Source of the DNA: Planctobacterium marinum | GTDB taxonomy: Bacteria > Pseudomonadota > Gammaproteobacteria > Enterobacterales > Alteromonadaceae | DNA length: 64,000 nt | Assembly (NCBI RefSeq): GCF_020687805.1 | Contig: NZ_JAJEWQ010000001.1 | Location: forward strand, 540,973 to 604,972 | Direction: 5' to 3' | Shown: piece after piece, positions 18,564 through 27,594 of the stretch | Position numbering within the stretch: position 1 is the stretch's first letter | Layout: each line of letters begins with the position of its first letter | Notes under the pieces: generated by a model | Databases searched by the model: none | Told to the model about the DNA's origin: nothing | What the model saw: only the letters and a program-made list of their open reading frames with translations | Made by a program: the position numbers and the translations under genes

Positions 18564-19396
18564 GGTAAGATCTCCGACACATCGGGTAAAGGTCCAACTT
18601 CGCCGGGATCATTACGCAACTCTATTTGCTGTCCAAAAAATGGAAATTGTTTCCAGCCCTGTTGTTTTGCTTCCAGCGAATGAACAGCGGCGCCCGGTAA
18701 TCGCAACATTAAACTACAAAGTTCGGCTTTATCAGGTGAAAAGCCCAAATGGTAAAAACAGGCTGCAACAACAAAATTCATGCCTAGCGCCATTCCAAGC
18801 GTATTTTCAAAATTTTCAAGGTTTTGTTTCAGCCAGGAAATGGCTGGATATTTATTCCAGAGTCCTCGCAACGCTAAAAAATCGTGGGTATTTTGGGAGG
18901 CTTGCTGAGCATGAGGCAGAAAACCCGGTGGATGCTCAAACTTCTCCCATATATCTTCCCTGCTTCGCTCTGTATTTGGCGCATTTAAAGCGATGATCCA
19001 TTTATCGTAATCTAAATCAAATCGAACAAACCAACTTACCAGTTGCTGTAACTCATGACTTCCCTGGTAATTGCCGGAGGCCACCGCTAAAAATGACATC
19101 AAATTTGCGGCGGCTGGTGCTCCACCCACGCCACTGTTCATGGCAGCTCTTATTGCCAAATCACGTGGCCCTGAATTTGCTATCGCAACAGCCATACAGT
19201 CAAACAGGTACAGCTGATCAGGTTCCGGCTTATGTCCCAAAAACAAGGTCAGAATATATTCTGAAAAACTTGCCTGCCCCAACATTTCGCCATAAACATC
19301 ATAACCATGGCAATAGCTTTTTTGGGCCAAAAACTCATTATCAGGCGACGCCTCATCACGCCATATTGCTGTTTTGAATTTTGGGACGTTGTCCAC
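18560..19396 (-). CDS. Citrate-synthase-fold protein, apparently lacking catalytic residues (B)
   Basis: 278 residues from the GTG at 19396, chosen because GGAGG lies 5 nt upstream and the start falls 1 nt after the stop of the ThDP gene. It is a second member of the citrate synthase superfamily (FSEYILTLFLGHKPEPDQ, NSGVGGAPAAANLMSFLAV, MALGMNFVVAACFYHLGFS). The position of the HGG motif reads NYQGS and that of the N-V-D motif reads NFVV, so catalytic residues appear to be missing here too. It likely pairs with the downstream paralogue as a heteromer. Confidence 0.7.
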   Translation of the reverse strand: MDNVPKFKTAIWRDEASPDNEFLAQKSYCHGYDVYGEMLGQASFSEYILTLFLGHKPEPDQLYLFDCMAVAIANSGPRDLAIRAAMNSGVGGAPAAANLMSFLAVASGNYQGSHELQQLVSWFVRFDLDYDKWIIALNAPNTERSREDIWEKFEHPPGFLPHAQQASQNTHDFLALRGLWNKYPAISWLKQNLENFENTLGMALGMNFVVAACFYHLGFSPDKAELCSLMLRLPGAAVHSLEAKQQGWKQFPFFGQQIELRNDPGEVGPLPDVSEILP

Positions 19397-19397
19397 A

Positions 19398-21194
19398 CTA
19401 ACCTCCGGGTGTGGCGGAACCACCGTTTACTGCAATCCCTTTAACTCTGTCACCCATTGGAGGCACTTCGTTTTTATCCACCCGAACGTCTATCAACGTG
19501 GGACCGTCTTTGCTGAATAAGCGTGGGTAATCAATACTTTCCAGTTCTTCGACGGTATTGATAACAATACCCTCTACCCCAACCGATTCGGCCATCATGG
19601 CAAAGTTGACTTCACCCAGTTCAAAACCTACTTGTTCAGCACCGCCTAAACGTTGACCATGCATAACCATGCCAAGTACAGAATCATTCAGTACCAAAAA
19701 CACGATGGGTAGTTTCATTTGTTTGGCAACAGTGATCTCTTGTGCACTCATCAGGTAGCTACCGTCACCAGTAATACACACATGCGGCTTCAATGGGCCA
19801 TCCACCCGGTTACCACCGGCGGATCCTACAACAGCGCCAATTGCCCACGCCATGGCACCAAGCCCCATGGCGATGTGCAACTTGCCATCGTGTTCTTTGC
19901 GTTGATAATACTGAATCGACCATGACCAGGCATTGCCGGCATCCACAAAGACACGAGTCTCTGCAGGCAGTTCACGGCTTAAGTGGGTAAATAAACGCTG
20001 AGGTTTGATCGGATTGTCATCACTTAAACACTTATCTTCATCAAACAACGATGTAGCACAACCGTTAATATTCAGGCGGTCCGGCTGTGGTAAGCCTTCC
20101 CATTCTTTATTCCAGTAACGCTGTGCCCGATTCAACTTTTCATTTACGATGCGGAAAATTGTCGGGAGATGACCACAAACGTGCAGTCTGGCCATGTGTG
20201 AACGGGTAAAATGTTCAATACGGGAATCCACATGGATCAGTTTTTCATTCATCAGTTCACTGGCCCAACCACGGGTTCCCAGTTCACCTAATGCGGCACC
20301 GATTGCAATAACTAAATCAAGTTTGTTGTGATCCTGCAGGAGTTCTTTAGCACTTTCATGGCCAGCAAAACCAAAAACGCCCCGATATAAAGGGTGCGAT
20401 TCGTCAACCCAGCGCTTACCCATGGGTCCAGTTACGAATGGTGCATTAATCATCTCTGCAAAGCGCATAATCTCTGATGATGCATCTTTACAGCCATCAC
20501 CAATAAATAACGCCACTTTATTCACGCTTTTTAGTTCGATAACCATCTGATCCATCGCACCCTGATCGGTCAAGGTATAGCGGGTTCTCAGGGTTTTCTT
20601 TTCGACATTTGCTTGTTTGAGCGCGACGGTTCTGAGCACATCTGAGGGAATACTGATATGCACCGGACCGGCAGGTTCGTTACGCGCAGTCATTAAAGCA
20701 GATACCAGTTTGGTTTCTAACTGCTCGTGATGACTCACCAGGGTACTGTATTTAGTACAATGGTTAAACATACTTACCGTATCAATGGCGGCACAGGAAG
20801 AATCTTGTAAGGCTCTTTTACCAAACTTAGGTAAAGGGGTTTGGGCGGTAATCACCAGCATTGGTGTATTATCTGCGTAAGCTCCTGAAACACCGGTGAT
20901 CAGATTAGTGGCACCAGGGCCTGTTGTCGCACAACAAACACCAATACGTCCGGTTTCTCGCGCATAACCGTCAGCCATAAATGCCGCGCCGGATTCATGC
21001 CGGGAGACAACGGGAGCTACTCCGCCATGCCTGGCACTGACAGCCAAAGCATTGAATAAAGGTTCAATCGCCCCACCGGGCACACCATATACAAAATCAA
21101 TATTCAGTTGATTGAGATAATCAACGATCATGTCTGCATACGTAAATACATCCATGTCTAAACCAGATTCCGTTTTTGAATCAGCCATAGACAT
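19398..21194 (-). CDS. Thiamine-diphosphate-dependent enzyme (acetolactate synthase-like large subunit)
   Basis: 598 residues from the ATG at 21194 (GTG and ATG alternatives lie 7 codons up and 2 down). It has the three-domain fold of the POX/ALS family: the catalytic Glu in SRHESGAAFMADGYARETG, the TTGPGATNL loop, a central domain, and the ThDP-Mg motif GDGSYLMSAQE ... LNDSVLGMV. It resembles acetolactate synthase but no ilvN-type small subunit is present; instead two citrate-synthase-fold genes follow directly. The substrate is therefore likely something other than bulk branched-chain amino acid precursors. No TPP riboswitch was found upstream. Confidence 0.88.
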   Translation of the reverse strand: MSMADSKTESGLDMDVFTYADMIVDYLNQLNIDFVYGVPGGAIEPLFNALAVSARHGGVAPVVSRHESGAAFMADGYARETGRIGVCCATTGPGATNLITGVSGAYADNTPMLVITAQTPLPKFGKRALQDSSCAAIDTVSMFNHCTKYSTLVSHHEQLETKLVSALMTARNEPAGPVHISIPSDVLRTVALKQANVEKKTLRTRYTLTDQGAMDQMVIELKSVNKVALFIGDGCKDASSEIMRFAEMINAPFVTGPMGKRWVDESHPLYRGVFGFAGHESAKELLQDHNKLDLVIAIGAALGELGTRGWASELMNEKLIHVDSRIEHFTRSHMARLHVCGHLPTIFRIVNEKLNRAQRYWNKEWEGLPQPDRLNINGCATSLFDEDKCLSDDNPIKPQRLFTHLSRELPAETRVFVDAGNAWSWSIQYYQRKEHDGKLHIAMGLGAMAWAIGAVVGSAGGNRVDGPLKPHVCITGDGSYLMSAQEITVAKQMKLPIVFLVLNDSVLGMVMHGQRLGGAEQVGFELGEVNFAMMAESVGVEGIVINTVEELESIDYPRLFSKDGPTLIDVRVDKNEVPPMGDRVKGIAVNGGSATPGG

Positions 21195-21498
21195 AACACC
21201 ACCATTTCCTGTCACTTGTTAAAGAAGCGTGTCGCCATCAATTCTTTACCTGACAGTTGTTTAGCAACAACTGCGAGGTCCATTATCAGCACCGATGAAA
21301 GAGTCATTTTTAGTCAATTAAACAAACTCATTGTTTCGGGCTATACATCGGTATCATTTTTCATCCGTTAGAAAACCGAGGCGCGTAATCTACACAAAAT
21401 TTGAGCAATTTTATACCGATAATGTGATTATTTTTTCGCTAATCATCCTACCAGTAAAAAACAGGTTGATTTTCTTACCGCACCTGACCTGAGCGGTA
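21195..21498. other. Intergenic region upstream of the ThDP operon
   Basis: About 300 bp of AT-rich DNA between the ThDP operon start and the end of the PAS-GGDEF-EAL gene (both minus strand). I see no ORF or RNA structure apart from a 6-bp stem (TACCGC ... GCGGTA, 21478-21500) at the end of the GGDEF-EAL gene, which has no T run. Confidence 0.4.
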
Positions 21499-23214
21499 TT
21501 AAAAGTTACCAGCATTGCGTTTTAGCTCGTATCGCTCTTCAATCACATCAATACCTAACGGCTTACTAATGTGATATCCCTGCAGGTAATCTACGCCCAG
21601 TCCTTGCAATTCCTGTGCGGTTTCTTCATCTTCAACGAACTCGGCAACGGTTGTTTTGTCCAGCGCTCTGGCCACTTCACAAATTGACTTCACCAATGCT
21701 TTGTCAATCGGGTTATCTTTCATATCCTTAACAAAAGAACCATCGACTTTGACACAATTTGCTGGCAGTTGTTTTAAGTAACTGAAGGTACTAAAACCCG
21801 TACCGAAATCATCAATGGAAAACTCGCAACCCAGTTCCATTAACTTCTGGATCATATCCTGGGTAGCGCCGAGATTTGTTAAACTGGCGCTCTCAGTAAC
21901 TTCGAAGATAATTTGCTGCGGATTGACGTTATATTGATTGAGCTTTTCTTCCACCAATGGCAACAAACGCTCATCACTGAAAGCCTGAGCAGAAAGGTTA
22001 ATGGCAACCTTTTCCAGCACGCTGTGTTTACTGATCATGCTCATGGCCTTAGAAATCACCTGATGATCCAGTAAGTTAATGTCTTCCACCCGTTCAATAG
22101 CGGGAATAAATTCGCCCGGGAAGATGAGTTTTCCGTCTATTTCGAGGCGTACCAATGCTTCAAAATAATGTACCTCGCGGGTAACCGCATCAACCACAGG
22201 TTGAAAATGTAAAATAAGCTGATCTTTAGTGATGGCTTCCTGCAGTACGTGCACCCACTGTACAGACATCTGAAAGTCTTCCGTTTCTTTGTCTGCTTTT
22301 TCAAATACGTGCACCAGGTTTCTGCCACGCTTTTTGGCAACATATAAAGCGATATCCGCCTGTTGCAAATACATTTCTGGCTCAGTCTGTTCACCGTTGA
22401 TCTCGGTAGCACCAATACTACAACTGATCTTAAAAATACGTTCGCCAAACTGGTAATGACCTTGCTGTAATAAATTACAGATCTCATTCGCTATCTCGCG
22501 CGCTTCGTTTTGATTGGTACGCGGCAGAAGTAAAGCAAACTCATCCCCCCCTACCCGACAAAACACATCCGCTTCACGCTTTACAGACGAAATGGCACCG
22601 GCGACTTCTTTTAAGATGATATCTCCCTGGTGGTGCCCCTGGGTATCATTGATCACTTTAAAATGATCTAAATCCAGATAAAGTAAAGCGTGTACTACCC
22701 CCTGCTTTTTCGCAGTTTCGGCCAGACGATTCAATTCGGTATCAAAATAATGGCGGTTATACAGGTTAGTCAGGGTGTCATGTGAGGCCAAATGGCTCAG
22801 TTGCATTTCCGCTTTTTTGCGGTCATCAATGTTGTCCAGGTTTACCGTTACACCCGAGACCTTGCCCTGTTGATATAAATCGTTGAACTGCACCTCAACC
22901 CATATTGCATCTCCGGGCTTAGTTTCTAACTGAAACTCAATGCGTTTCGCTGTGGCAGTTCCATCCAGCATCTGACTCAAATTGTGCTGCACATATTGCC
23001 GTGTATTGCCATCATCGCCATAAGCAAAATCCGCTAATGACTTGCCCATAGTATCTTCTTTGGAATAACCGGTTAGCAACACCCAGGCTTTGTTAATAAA
23101 TTTGATATAACCATCGCTGTCCAGCTCCATAACCACAGTGGACAGGTGATTTAATAAACGGGTATGGGCCTCTGACAGCTGTCGAAACTGCTCTTCTCGA
23201 CGTTTGATGGTCAT
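21499..23214 (-). CDS. PAS-GGDEF-EAL c-di-GMP enzyme
   Basis: 571-residue soluble protein. A PAS domain (~20-135) precedes GGDEF with an intact GGDEF at 222-226 and a feedback I-site RxxD (R213-D216) five residues before it. The EAL domain keeps EAL at 352-354 and the later IDDFGTGFS and VAEFVEDEE motifs. Both synthesis and hydrolysis of c-di-GMP are therefore possible. It starts 15 nt after the double-receiver regulator and is surely co-transcribed with it, so it is a candidate output of that regulator even though it has no receiver itself. Confidence 0.93.
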   Translation of the reverse strand: MTIKRREEQFRQLSEAHTRLLNHLSTVVMELDSDGYIKFINKAWVLLTGYSKEDTMGKSLADFAYGDDGNTRQYVQHNLSQMLDGTATAKRIEFQLETKPGDAIWVEVQFNDLYQQGKVSGVTVNLDNIDDRKKAEMQLSHLASHDTLTNLYNRHYFDTELNRLAETAKKQGVVHALLYLDLDHFKVINDTQGHHQGDIILKEVAGAISSVKREADVFCRVGGDEFALLLPRTNQNEAREIANEICNLLQQGHYQFGERIFKISCSIGATEINGEQTEPEMYLQQADIALYVAKKRGRNLVHVFEKADKETEDFQMSVQWVHVLQEAITKDQLILHFQPVVDAVTREVHYFEALVRLEIDGKLIFPGEFIPAIERVEDINLLDHQVISKAMSMISKHSVLEKVAINLSAQAFSDERLLPLVEEKLNQYNVNPQQIIFEVTESASLTNLGATQDMIQKLMELGCEFSIDDFGTGFSTFSYLKQLPANCVKVDGSFVKDMKDNPIDKALVKSICEVARALDKTTVAEFVEDEETAQELQGLGVDYLQGYHISKPLGIDVIEERYELKRNAGNF

Positions 23215-23229
23215 AACCTTGTCTTCAAA

Positions 23230-24006
23230 TTAACTATTGCTGACCAGATAATTTTCGCGTTGGGCAGCAATGGCGATGACCCTGCGTAACTGCTCCCCTT
23301 TAAAGGGCTTCGAAATAAAATCCACAGCGCCGTCAATTAACAGTTGCTCCGCAAGATCCGTACTGCCATGAGCGGTCATAATGACCACTGCCTGCTGAGC
23401 ATTAACAGCCAGTATATGTTTGAGGACTTCCCCTCCTGACATCTCAGGTAATTGCACATCAAGCAAAACAATATCGAATTTGTCTGCTTTGTACTTTTCA
23501 ACACCCAGAGTTCCTGTGTCGGCCACTTGTACCCGATAATTGTTATTCAGTAAACGGGAGGCTAATTCTGCGATATCCGGATCATCTTCCACCACCAGTA
23601 CAGACATTCTGTTGTCCAACGGTTCATTGCTATCCGAAAAGGTCATTACCAGTTCTGGCAGCGTGTCCAGGTGTTCAGCCGCCAGTACATGGTTGATGGT
23701 AAATGCCGACGCCGTAGTTTTGGCAATATGTTCGCAATAGGTATCGGTGATCAAAATGTAGGGGGTATCTGATGGTACTTTAAACAAATTAGCCCGTACC
23801 ATTCGAACCAGTCGCCAGGCATCCATTTGCCCGATGAATGTATCTGAAATAATCAGATCAACGGGTTGCTGTTTCAGCATGGAAACCGCACTACTGGAAT
23901 CCTGAACATGGATTACATTCACATTCCGTTCGGAGAGTAAATCAGTAACTGATTGCTGTCGCACCAGGTTCTCGGTTATCAGCAATACTGAAATGGATAT
24001 CGCCAT
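23230..24006 (-). CDS. Response regulator with two receiver domains
   Basis: 258 residues from the ATG at 24006, which follows AGGG at good spacing. The first receiver (~1-115) is degenerate: it has the phospho-site-like IISDTF but the conserved Lys region reads NHVLAAE. The second (~130-255) is canonical, with VEDDPDIAE, IVLLDVQLPEMSGG, MTAHGS and SKPFKGEQ. There is no output domain. It forms an operon with the PAS-GGDEF-EAL gene, which is probably its effector by protein contact. Its cognate kinase is not adjacent. Confidence 0.9.
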   Translation of the reverse strand: MAISISVLLITENLVRQQSVTDLLSERNVNVIHVQDSSSAVSMLKQQPVDLIISDTFIGQMDAWRLVRMVRANLFKVPSDTPYILITDTYCEHIAKTTASAFTINHVLAAEHLDTLPELVMTFSDSNEPLDNRMSVLVVEDDPDIAELASRLLNNNYRVQVADTGTLGVEKYKADKFDIVLLDVQLPEMSGGEVLKHILAVNAQQAVVIMTAHGSTDLAEQLLIDGAVDFISKPFKGEQLRRVIAIAAQRENYLVSNS

Positions 24007-24107
24007 TCTTTTCCCTAAAATAAGAGGTATTCTGCACACACAGGCATTTTAATTCCTCATACTACCTGGATTAACAGGAAACTAAAATACTCATTCTGTC
24101 TAACTGC

Positions 24108-24656
24108 TTAAATTCTGACATGTAGCAGTGAAGGTGCCACTGCATCTGCCAGTTCTCCTGAGACACAGGTCTGATTGTGTGAGATTAATATGCACTTTTT
24201 AACACCCGCAGCCTTACCGGCTATCATATCGGTAATTTTATCCCCAATCATAACAGACTGACTAAGCTCAATGTTCAGTTCATCAGCCGCCGTGTAAAGC
24301 ATTCCGGGCTTGGGTTTGCGGCAATCGCAATCCACTTTGTATTCACCATAACCTTCCTGAGCGTGATGTGGACAATGGTAAACTGCGTCGATGTAGATGC
24401 CCTGCTGTTTAAATTCATTGAGCATAAAGTCGGTCAGTTTCTCGAAGTCAGCCTCAGAATAATATCCACGCGCAATACCAGACTGATTAGTGATGATGAC
24501 CAGTTTATAACCCATGGAAATAAAGCGACGGCAAGCGGGGAAAACGCCGTCAAAAAACTGAAAATCACTGATACGAAAGGTATAACCGTGATCCTCATTG
24601 ATAACGCCATCACGGTCTAAAAATACCGCCTTATGTTTGTCGGTCTGAATGGACAT
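24108..24656 (-). CDS. gmhB: D-glycero-beta-D-manno-heptose 1,7-bisphosphate 7-phosphatase
   Basis: 182-residue cytoplasmic HAD phosphatase that removes the C7 phosphate in ADP-heptose synthesis for the lipopolysaccharide core. Motif I is FLDRDGVINED, motif II IITNQSGIARG, and the Zn-binding loop CPHHAQEGYGEYKVDCDCRKPKPGM carries the Cys/His ligands that separate GmhB from other HAD enzymes. Motif IV is MIGDKITDM. Length matches the family. It stands alone between the regulator gene and the mms operon terminator. Confidence 0.93.
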   Translation of the reverse strand: MSIQTDKHKAVFLDRDGVINEDHGYTFRISDFQFFDGVFPACRRFISMGYKLVIITNQSGIARGYYSEADFEKLTDFMLNEFKQQGIYIDAVYHCPHHAQEGYGEYKVDCDCRKPKPGMLYTAADELNIELSQSVMIGDKITDMIAGKAAGVKKCILISHNQTCVSGELADAVAPSLLHVRI

Positions 24657-24733
24657 AGAAAAGGTATAATTTTTTACTTGCTGATAAGCATACCCAATAG
24701 ATAACGTTTGGCTACTATCCTTTGGTATGAGAG

Positions 24734-24758
24734 CGCACGTTTGCTGAAGAAACGTGCG
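24734..24758 (-). terminator. Hairpin after the valine degradation operon
   Basis: Perfect 9-bp stem CGCACGTTT / AAACGTGCG with a 7-nt loop, 24 bp after the last gene of the mms operon. There is no T run behind it on the minus strand, so termination may be weak or Rho-assisted. Confidence 0.5.
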
Positions 24759-24781
24759 ATTAGGTAAAATTAAATCGCGGT

Positions 24782-25543
24782 TTAAACGCGAGTACCACCA
24801 TCCAGCTCAATGACACGGCCGGTAAAGTAGTCATTTTTAAAAATAAACTTAGCGGTTTGTCCCAACTCTTCTACTTTCGCAAGGCGTCGTAAAGGCACGG
24901 TCTTCAGAAACATCTCCATCATTTCCGGGCGCATCTGGCGTGCCATATCGGTATCCACTAAGCCAGGCGCAATACAGGCTGCACGAATGCCAAAACGAGC
25001 CAGTTCTTTTGCCCAGGTGACGGTCATAGTCGCTACAGCAGCCTTCGACGCTGAATAGTTGGTTTGCCCCATATTACCGGCACGGGAAACTGAAGAAACA
25101 TTAATGATCACGCCTTCACAACCCAGATCCACCATTTGAGCCGCGGCTTCACGAGCACATAAAAACGTACCGGTTACATTGACGTCTAAAACAGACTGAA
25201 ACTGCTCTAATGGCATTTTCTTTTGAACTTTGCCTTCTTTGACTTTTAGCAACATACCATCACGCATGATACCGGCACTGTTGATCAAACCATTTAATTG
25301 TTTGAAGTCTGCCGCAATGCGCTCAAACACCGCTTCCACTTCCTGTTCGTTAGTCACATTGACCACATAAGGACGGGCAGTAATGCCTTTTTCTGAAAGC
25401 TCGGCAACAGCCTGATTCAGGCTGTCTTCTTTCATATCCAACAGAGCGATATGGGCTCCTTCATCCGCCAAAATATCGGCCATTGCACGGCCTAAACCCT
25501 GCGCAGCGCCTGTAATTGCAATGACTTTATCTTTTAAATTCAT
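24782..25543 (-). CDS. SDR oxidoreductase in the valine/isoleucine degradation operon
   Basis: 253-residue short-chain dehydrogenase, last gene of the operon. It shows TGAAQGLG (cofactor), INSAGIMRDG and the catalytic YSASKAAV, ending in GRVIELDGGTRV. The N-terminus resembles 3-hydroxyacyl-CoA dehydrogenases and 3-oxoacyl reductases. In this context oxidation of a branched 3-hydroxyacyl-CoA such as 2-methyl-3-hydroxybutyryl-CoA from isoleucine is plausible, but this is inference from position. Confidence 0.88.
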   Translation of the reverse strand: MNLKDKVIAITGAAQGLGRAMADILADEGAHIALLDMKEDSLNQAVAELSEKGITARPYVVNVTNEQEVEAVFERIAADFKQLNGLINSAGIMRDGMLLKVKEGKVQKKMPLEQFQSVLDVNVTGTFLCAREAAAQMVDLGCEGVIINVSSVSRAGNMGQTNYSASKAAVATMTVTWAKELARFGIRAACIAPGLVDTDMARQMRPEMMEMFLKTVPLRRLAKVEELGQTAKFIFKNDYFTGRVIELDGGTRV

Positions 25544-25560
25544 GATCTCAGTTTGCCTTT

Positions 25561-26454
25561 TTAATGTTTGGTTTGACCCAACAACTGAAAAATACTGGAG
25601 AAATCTTTGTTCCCCTGCCCCTGGGCACTCAAAATCTGGTAAAGGTTTTGCGCCAATGCCCCCATAGGAGTCATGGACTGACTCTGGTTCGCTGCTTCCA
25701 TTGCCAGTCCCAGATCTTTTTTCATCAAATCCACCATAAATCCACCTTCGTAGCCTTTGGAAGAAGGCACATTAGGCAATACATCAGGACAAGGGTTATA
25801 CAGTTCTAACGTCCAGTTGCGCCCTGAGCTTTGCAACATAATGTCAGACAAGACTTTCGGATCCAAGCCGTACTTGATCCCCATCTGCAATGCTTCTGAG
25901 GTTCCTGTCATTAAAATAGCTAACAGCATGTTATTGCAGATTTTAGCTACCTGACCGGCACCAATATCACCGGCATGGAAGATGTTTTTGCCCATCGCCT
26001 CTAACACAGGCTTAGCTTTGTTGAAGTGCTCGTCACTGCCACCCACGATAAAGGTGAGTGTGCCACCCTGAGCACCTGCTACACCACCGGAGACGGGAGC
26101 GTCAACAAAACTGATATCCAGAGAAGTTAAATGCTCGCCCACCACTTTCGCTGAGGCCGCATCTATGGTGCTGGAGTCAATCACCATGGCGCCTTTTTTA
26201 ATATGGGCACTGATCCCCTGCTCAGAAACAAACAGCGATTTCACGTGTTTGCCCGCGGGTAGCATGCTGATCACAAAATCCACATCTGTGACTACATCTG
26301 CTGCAGAGTCCGCCTTATGTGCGCCTTTATCAACCACTTTGGCGACATTCTCGGGTACCAGGTCAAAGACTTTAACATTGTGACCGGCTTTCACCAGGTT
26401 GGCAGCCATTGGGCCACCCATATTACCTAAACCAATAAATCCTATGCTTGCCAT
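25561..26454 (-). CDS. mmsB: 3-hydroxyisobutyrate dehydrogenase
   Basis: 297-residue NAD-dependent dehydrogenase that oxidises 3-hydroxyisobutyrate to methylmalonate semialdehyde in valine degradation. The nucleotide-binding GFIGLGNMGGPMAANL, the substrate-binding DAPVSGGVAGAQGGTLT and the catalytic Lys region GAGQVAKICNNMLL are all intact. It starts 2 nt after the stop position of the hydrolase gene upstream and lies 17 nt before the SDR. The product is the substrate of MmsA, encoded in the same operon. Confidence 0.95.
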   Translation of the reverse strand: MASIGFIGLGNMGGPMAANLVKAGHNVKVFDLVPENVAKVVDKGAHKADSAADVVTDVDFVISMLPAGKHVKSLFVSEQGISAHIKKGAMVIDSSTIDAASAKVVGEHLTSLDISFVDAPVSGGVAGAQGGTLTFIVGGSDEHFNKAKPVLEAMGKNIFHAGDIGAGQVAKICNNMLLAILMTGTSEALQMGIKYGLDPKVLSDIMLQSSGRNWTLELYNPCPDVLPNVPSSKGYEGGFMVDLMKKDLGLAMEAANQSQSMTPMGALAQNLYQILSAQGQGNKDFSSIFQLLGQTKH

Positions 26455-26456
26455 TA

Positions 26457-27578
26457 TTATGCGACTCCTAAATTAGCCAATGGATGGTTTTGCTCAGTCC
26501 AGTTACCCATAAAAAACGAAGCGATAAACTCATCCGGGATCATATCCTGTGATGGGTAGAGCCAATTGGGTGCTCCATCCTTATCAATCAGCAAAGCTCT
26601 GACCCCTTCCTGGAACTCCCCTGCTGACGCGCAGCGACAGGCCATAATCAATTCCATACGAAAACAGTCAGCTAAAGAAAGTTGCTTACCTCTTTGCAAC
26701 TGTTCCCATACCAGACGTTGAGTGACCGGAGAGCCATTGACTAAGGTTTTAGCGGCGCGGTTTAGCCACTTTTCATCTGACTCGAGCCACTTGCTCACCT
26801 CAGCCACAACCTCAGTCAAGGATGTCTGCGCCATAGCGCTCTGGATCTGCGGCTCAAACTGAGCGATGTTAGAGGCAGGTAATTTGTCTTCTGATACTGA
26901 GTTCAGTTCAGTCAATACCAAGTTAAGCCCATCGGCAATTGCAGCAAATTCCGCACTTGCCAATTTATCCATAAAAGTGTCAATGCTGGTATCGGCAACA
27001 GCATAATCGGCCATACCGATTAATCTGGCATCAGCAGCGTTGATCTGTACACCGGTCAACCCCAAAAACAGCCCCATATTGTCTTTAAGCTGGTTCAGGA
27101 AGTAGCTTCCGCCCACATCAGGAAAGAGTCCGATGGTGATCTCCGGCATGGCCAGACGGGTTGTTTCGGTCACTACCTTGTGACTGGCACCGGAAAACAA
27201 ACCAATGCCACCGCCCATGATGAAACCGTTACCCCACACAACAACTGGCTTGCTGTAAGTATGGATTAAAAAGTCCAGTTGATACTCTTCAGTAAAAAAG
27301 GTCTCAACAGAACCAAGGGTTTTGTTAGGTTCAGCCTGCATTGCCTTGTATAAAGACACCACATCACCACCGGCGCAAAATGCCTTTTCACCGGCACCGC
27401 TTAACACCACCGCCGCTATTTCTTCGTCGGCTTGCCAGCTTTGCAGTTGCTTTGTTAACAACTGCACCATTTCCAGATTCAGGGCATTGAGTGCCTTGGG
27501 TAAATTAAGCTGTGCATGGCCAAGCTGTTGACCGTTTTTTAGCGCGACGGTTGAAAATAAAACTGGCGCTTCGCTCAT
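26457..27578 (-). CDS. 3-hydroxyisobutyryl-CoA hydrolase (enoyl-CoA hydratase/isomerase family)
   Basis: 373 residues from the ATG at 27578, which has AAGGAG six bases upstream; the frame extends 21 codons further but into the preceding gene. Crotonase-fold features are VVLSGAGEKAFCAGGDV and the oxyanion segment WGNGFIMGGGIGLF, with the HIBCH-type LFPDVGGSYFLNQL. The length (~370) fits HIBCH rather than a simple hydratase (~260). It releases CoA from 3-hydroxyisobutyryl-CoA. No separate methacrylyl-CoA hydratase is in the operon, so that step must be supplied elsewhere or by another hydratase. Confidence 0.9.
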   Translation of the reverse strand: MSEAPVLFSTVALKNGQQLGHAQLNLPKALNALNLEMVQLLTKQLQSWQADEEIAAVVLSGAGEKAFCAGGDVVSLYKAMQAEPNKTLGSVETFFTEEYQLDFLIHTYSKPVVVWGNGFIMGGGIGLFSGASHKVVTETTRLAMPEITIGLFPDVGGSYFLNQLKDNMGLFLGLTGVQINAADARLIGMADYAVADTSIDTFMDKLASAEFAAIADGLNLVLTELNSVSEDKLPASNIAQFEPQIQSAMAQTSLTEVVAEVSKWLESDEKWLNRAAKTLVNGSPVTQRLVWEQLQRGKQLSLADCFRMELIMACRCASAGEFQEGVRALLIDKDGAPNWLYPSQDMIPDEFIASFFMGNWTEQNHPLANLGVA

Positions 27579-27594
27579 TTTATTCTCCTTGTTT

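Noticed and set aside
21195-21498. TPP riboswitch upstream of the ThDP gene
   Set aside because: No THI-element core sequences found on the minus strand.
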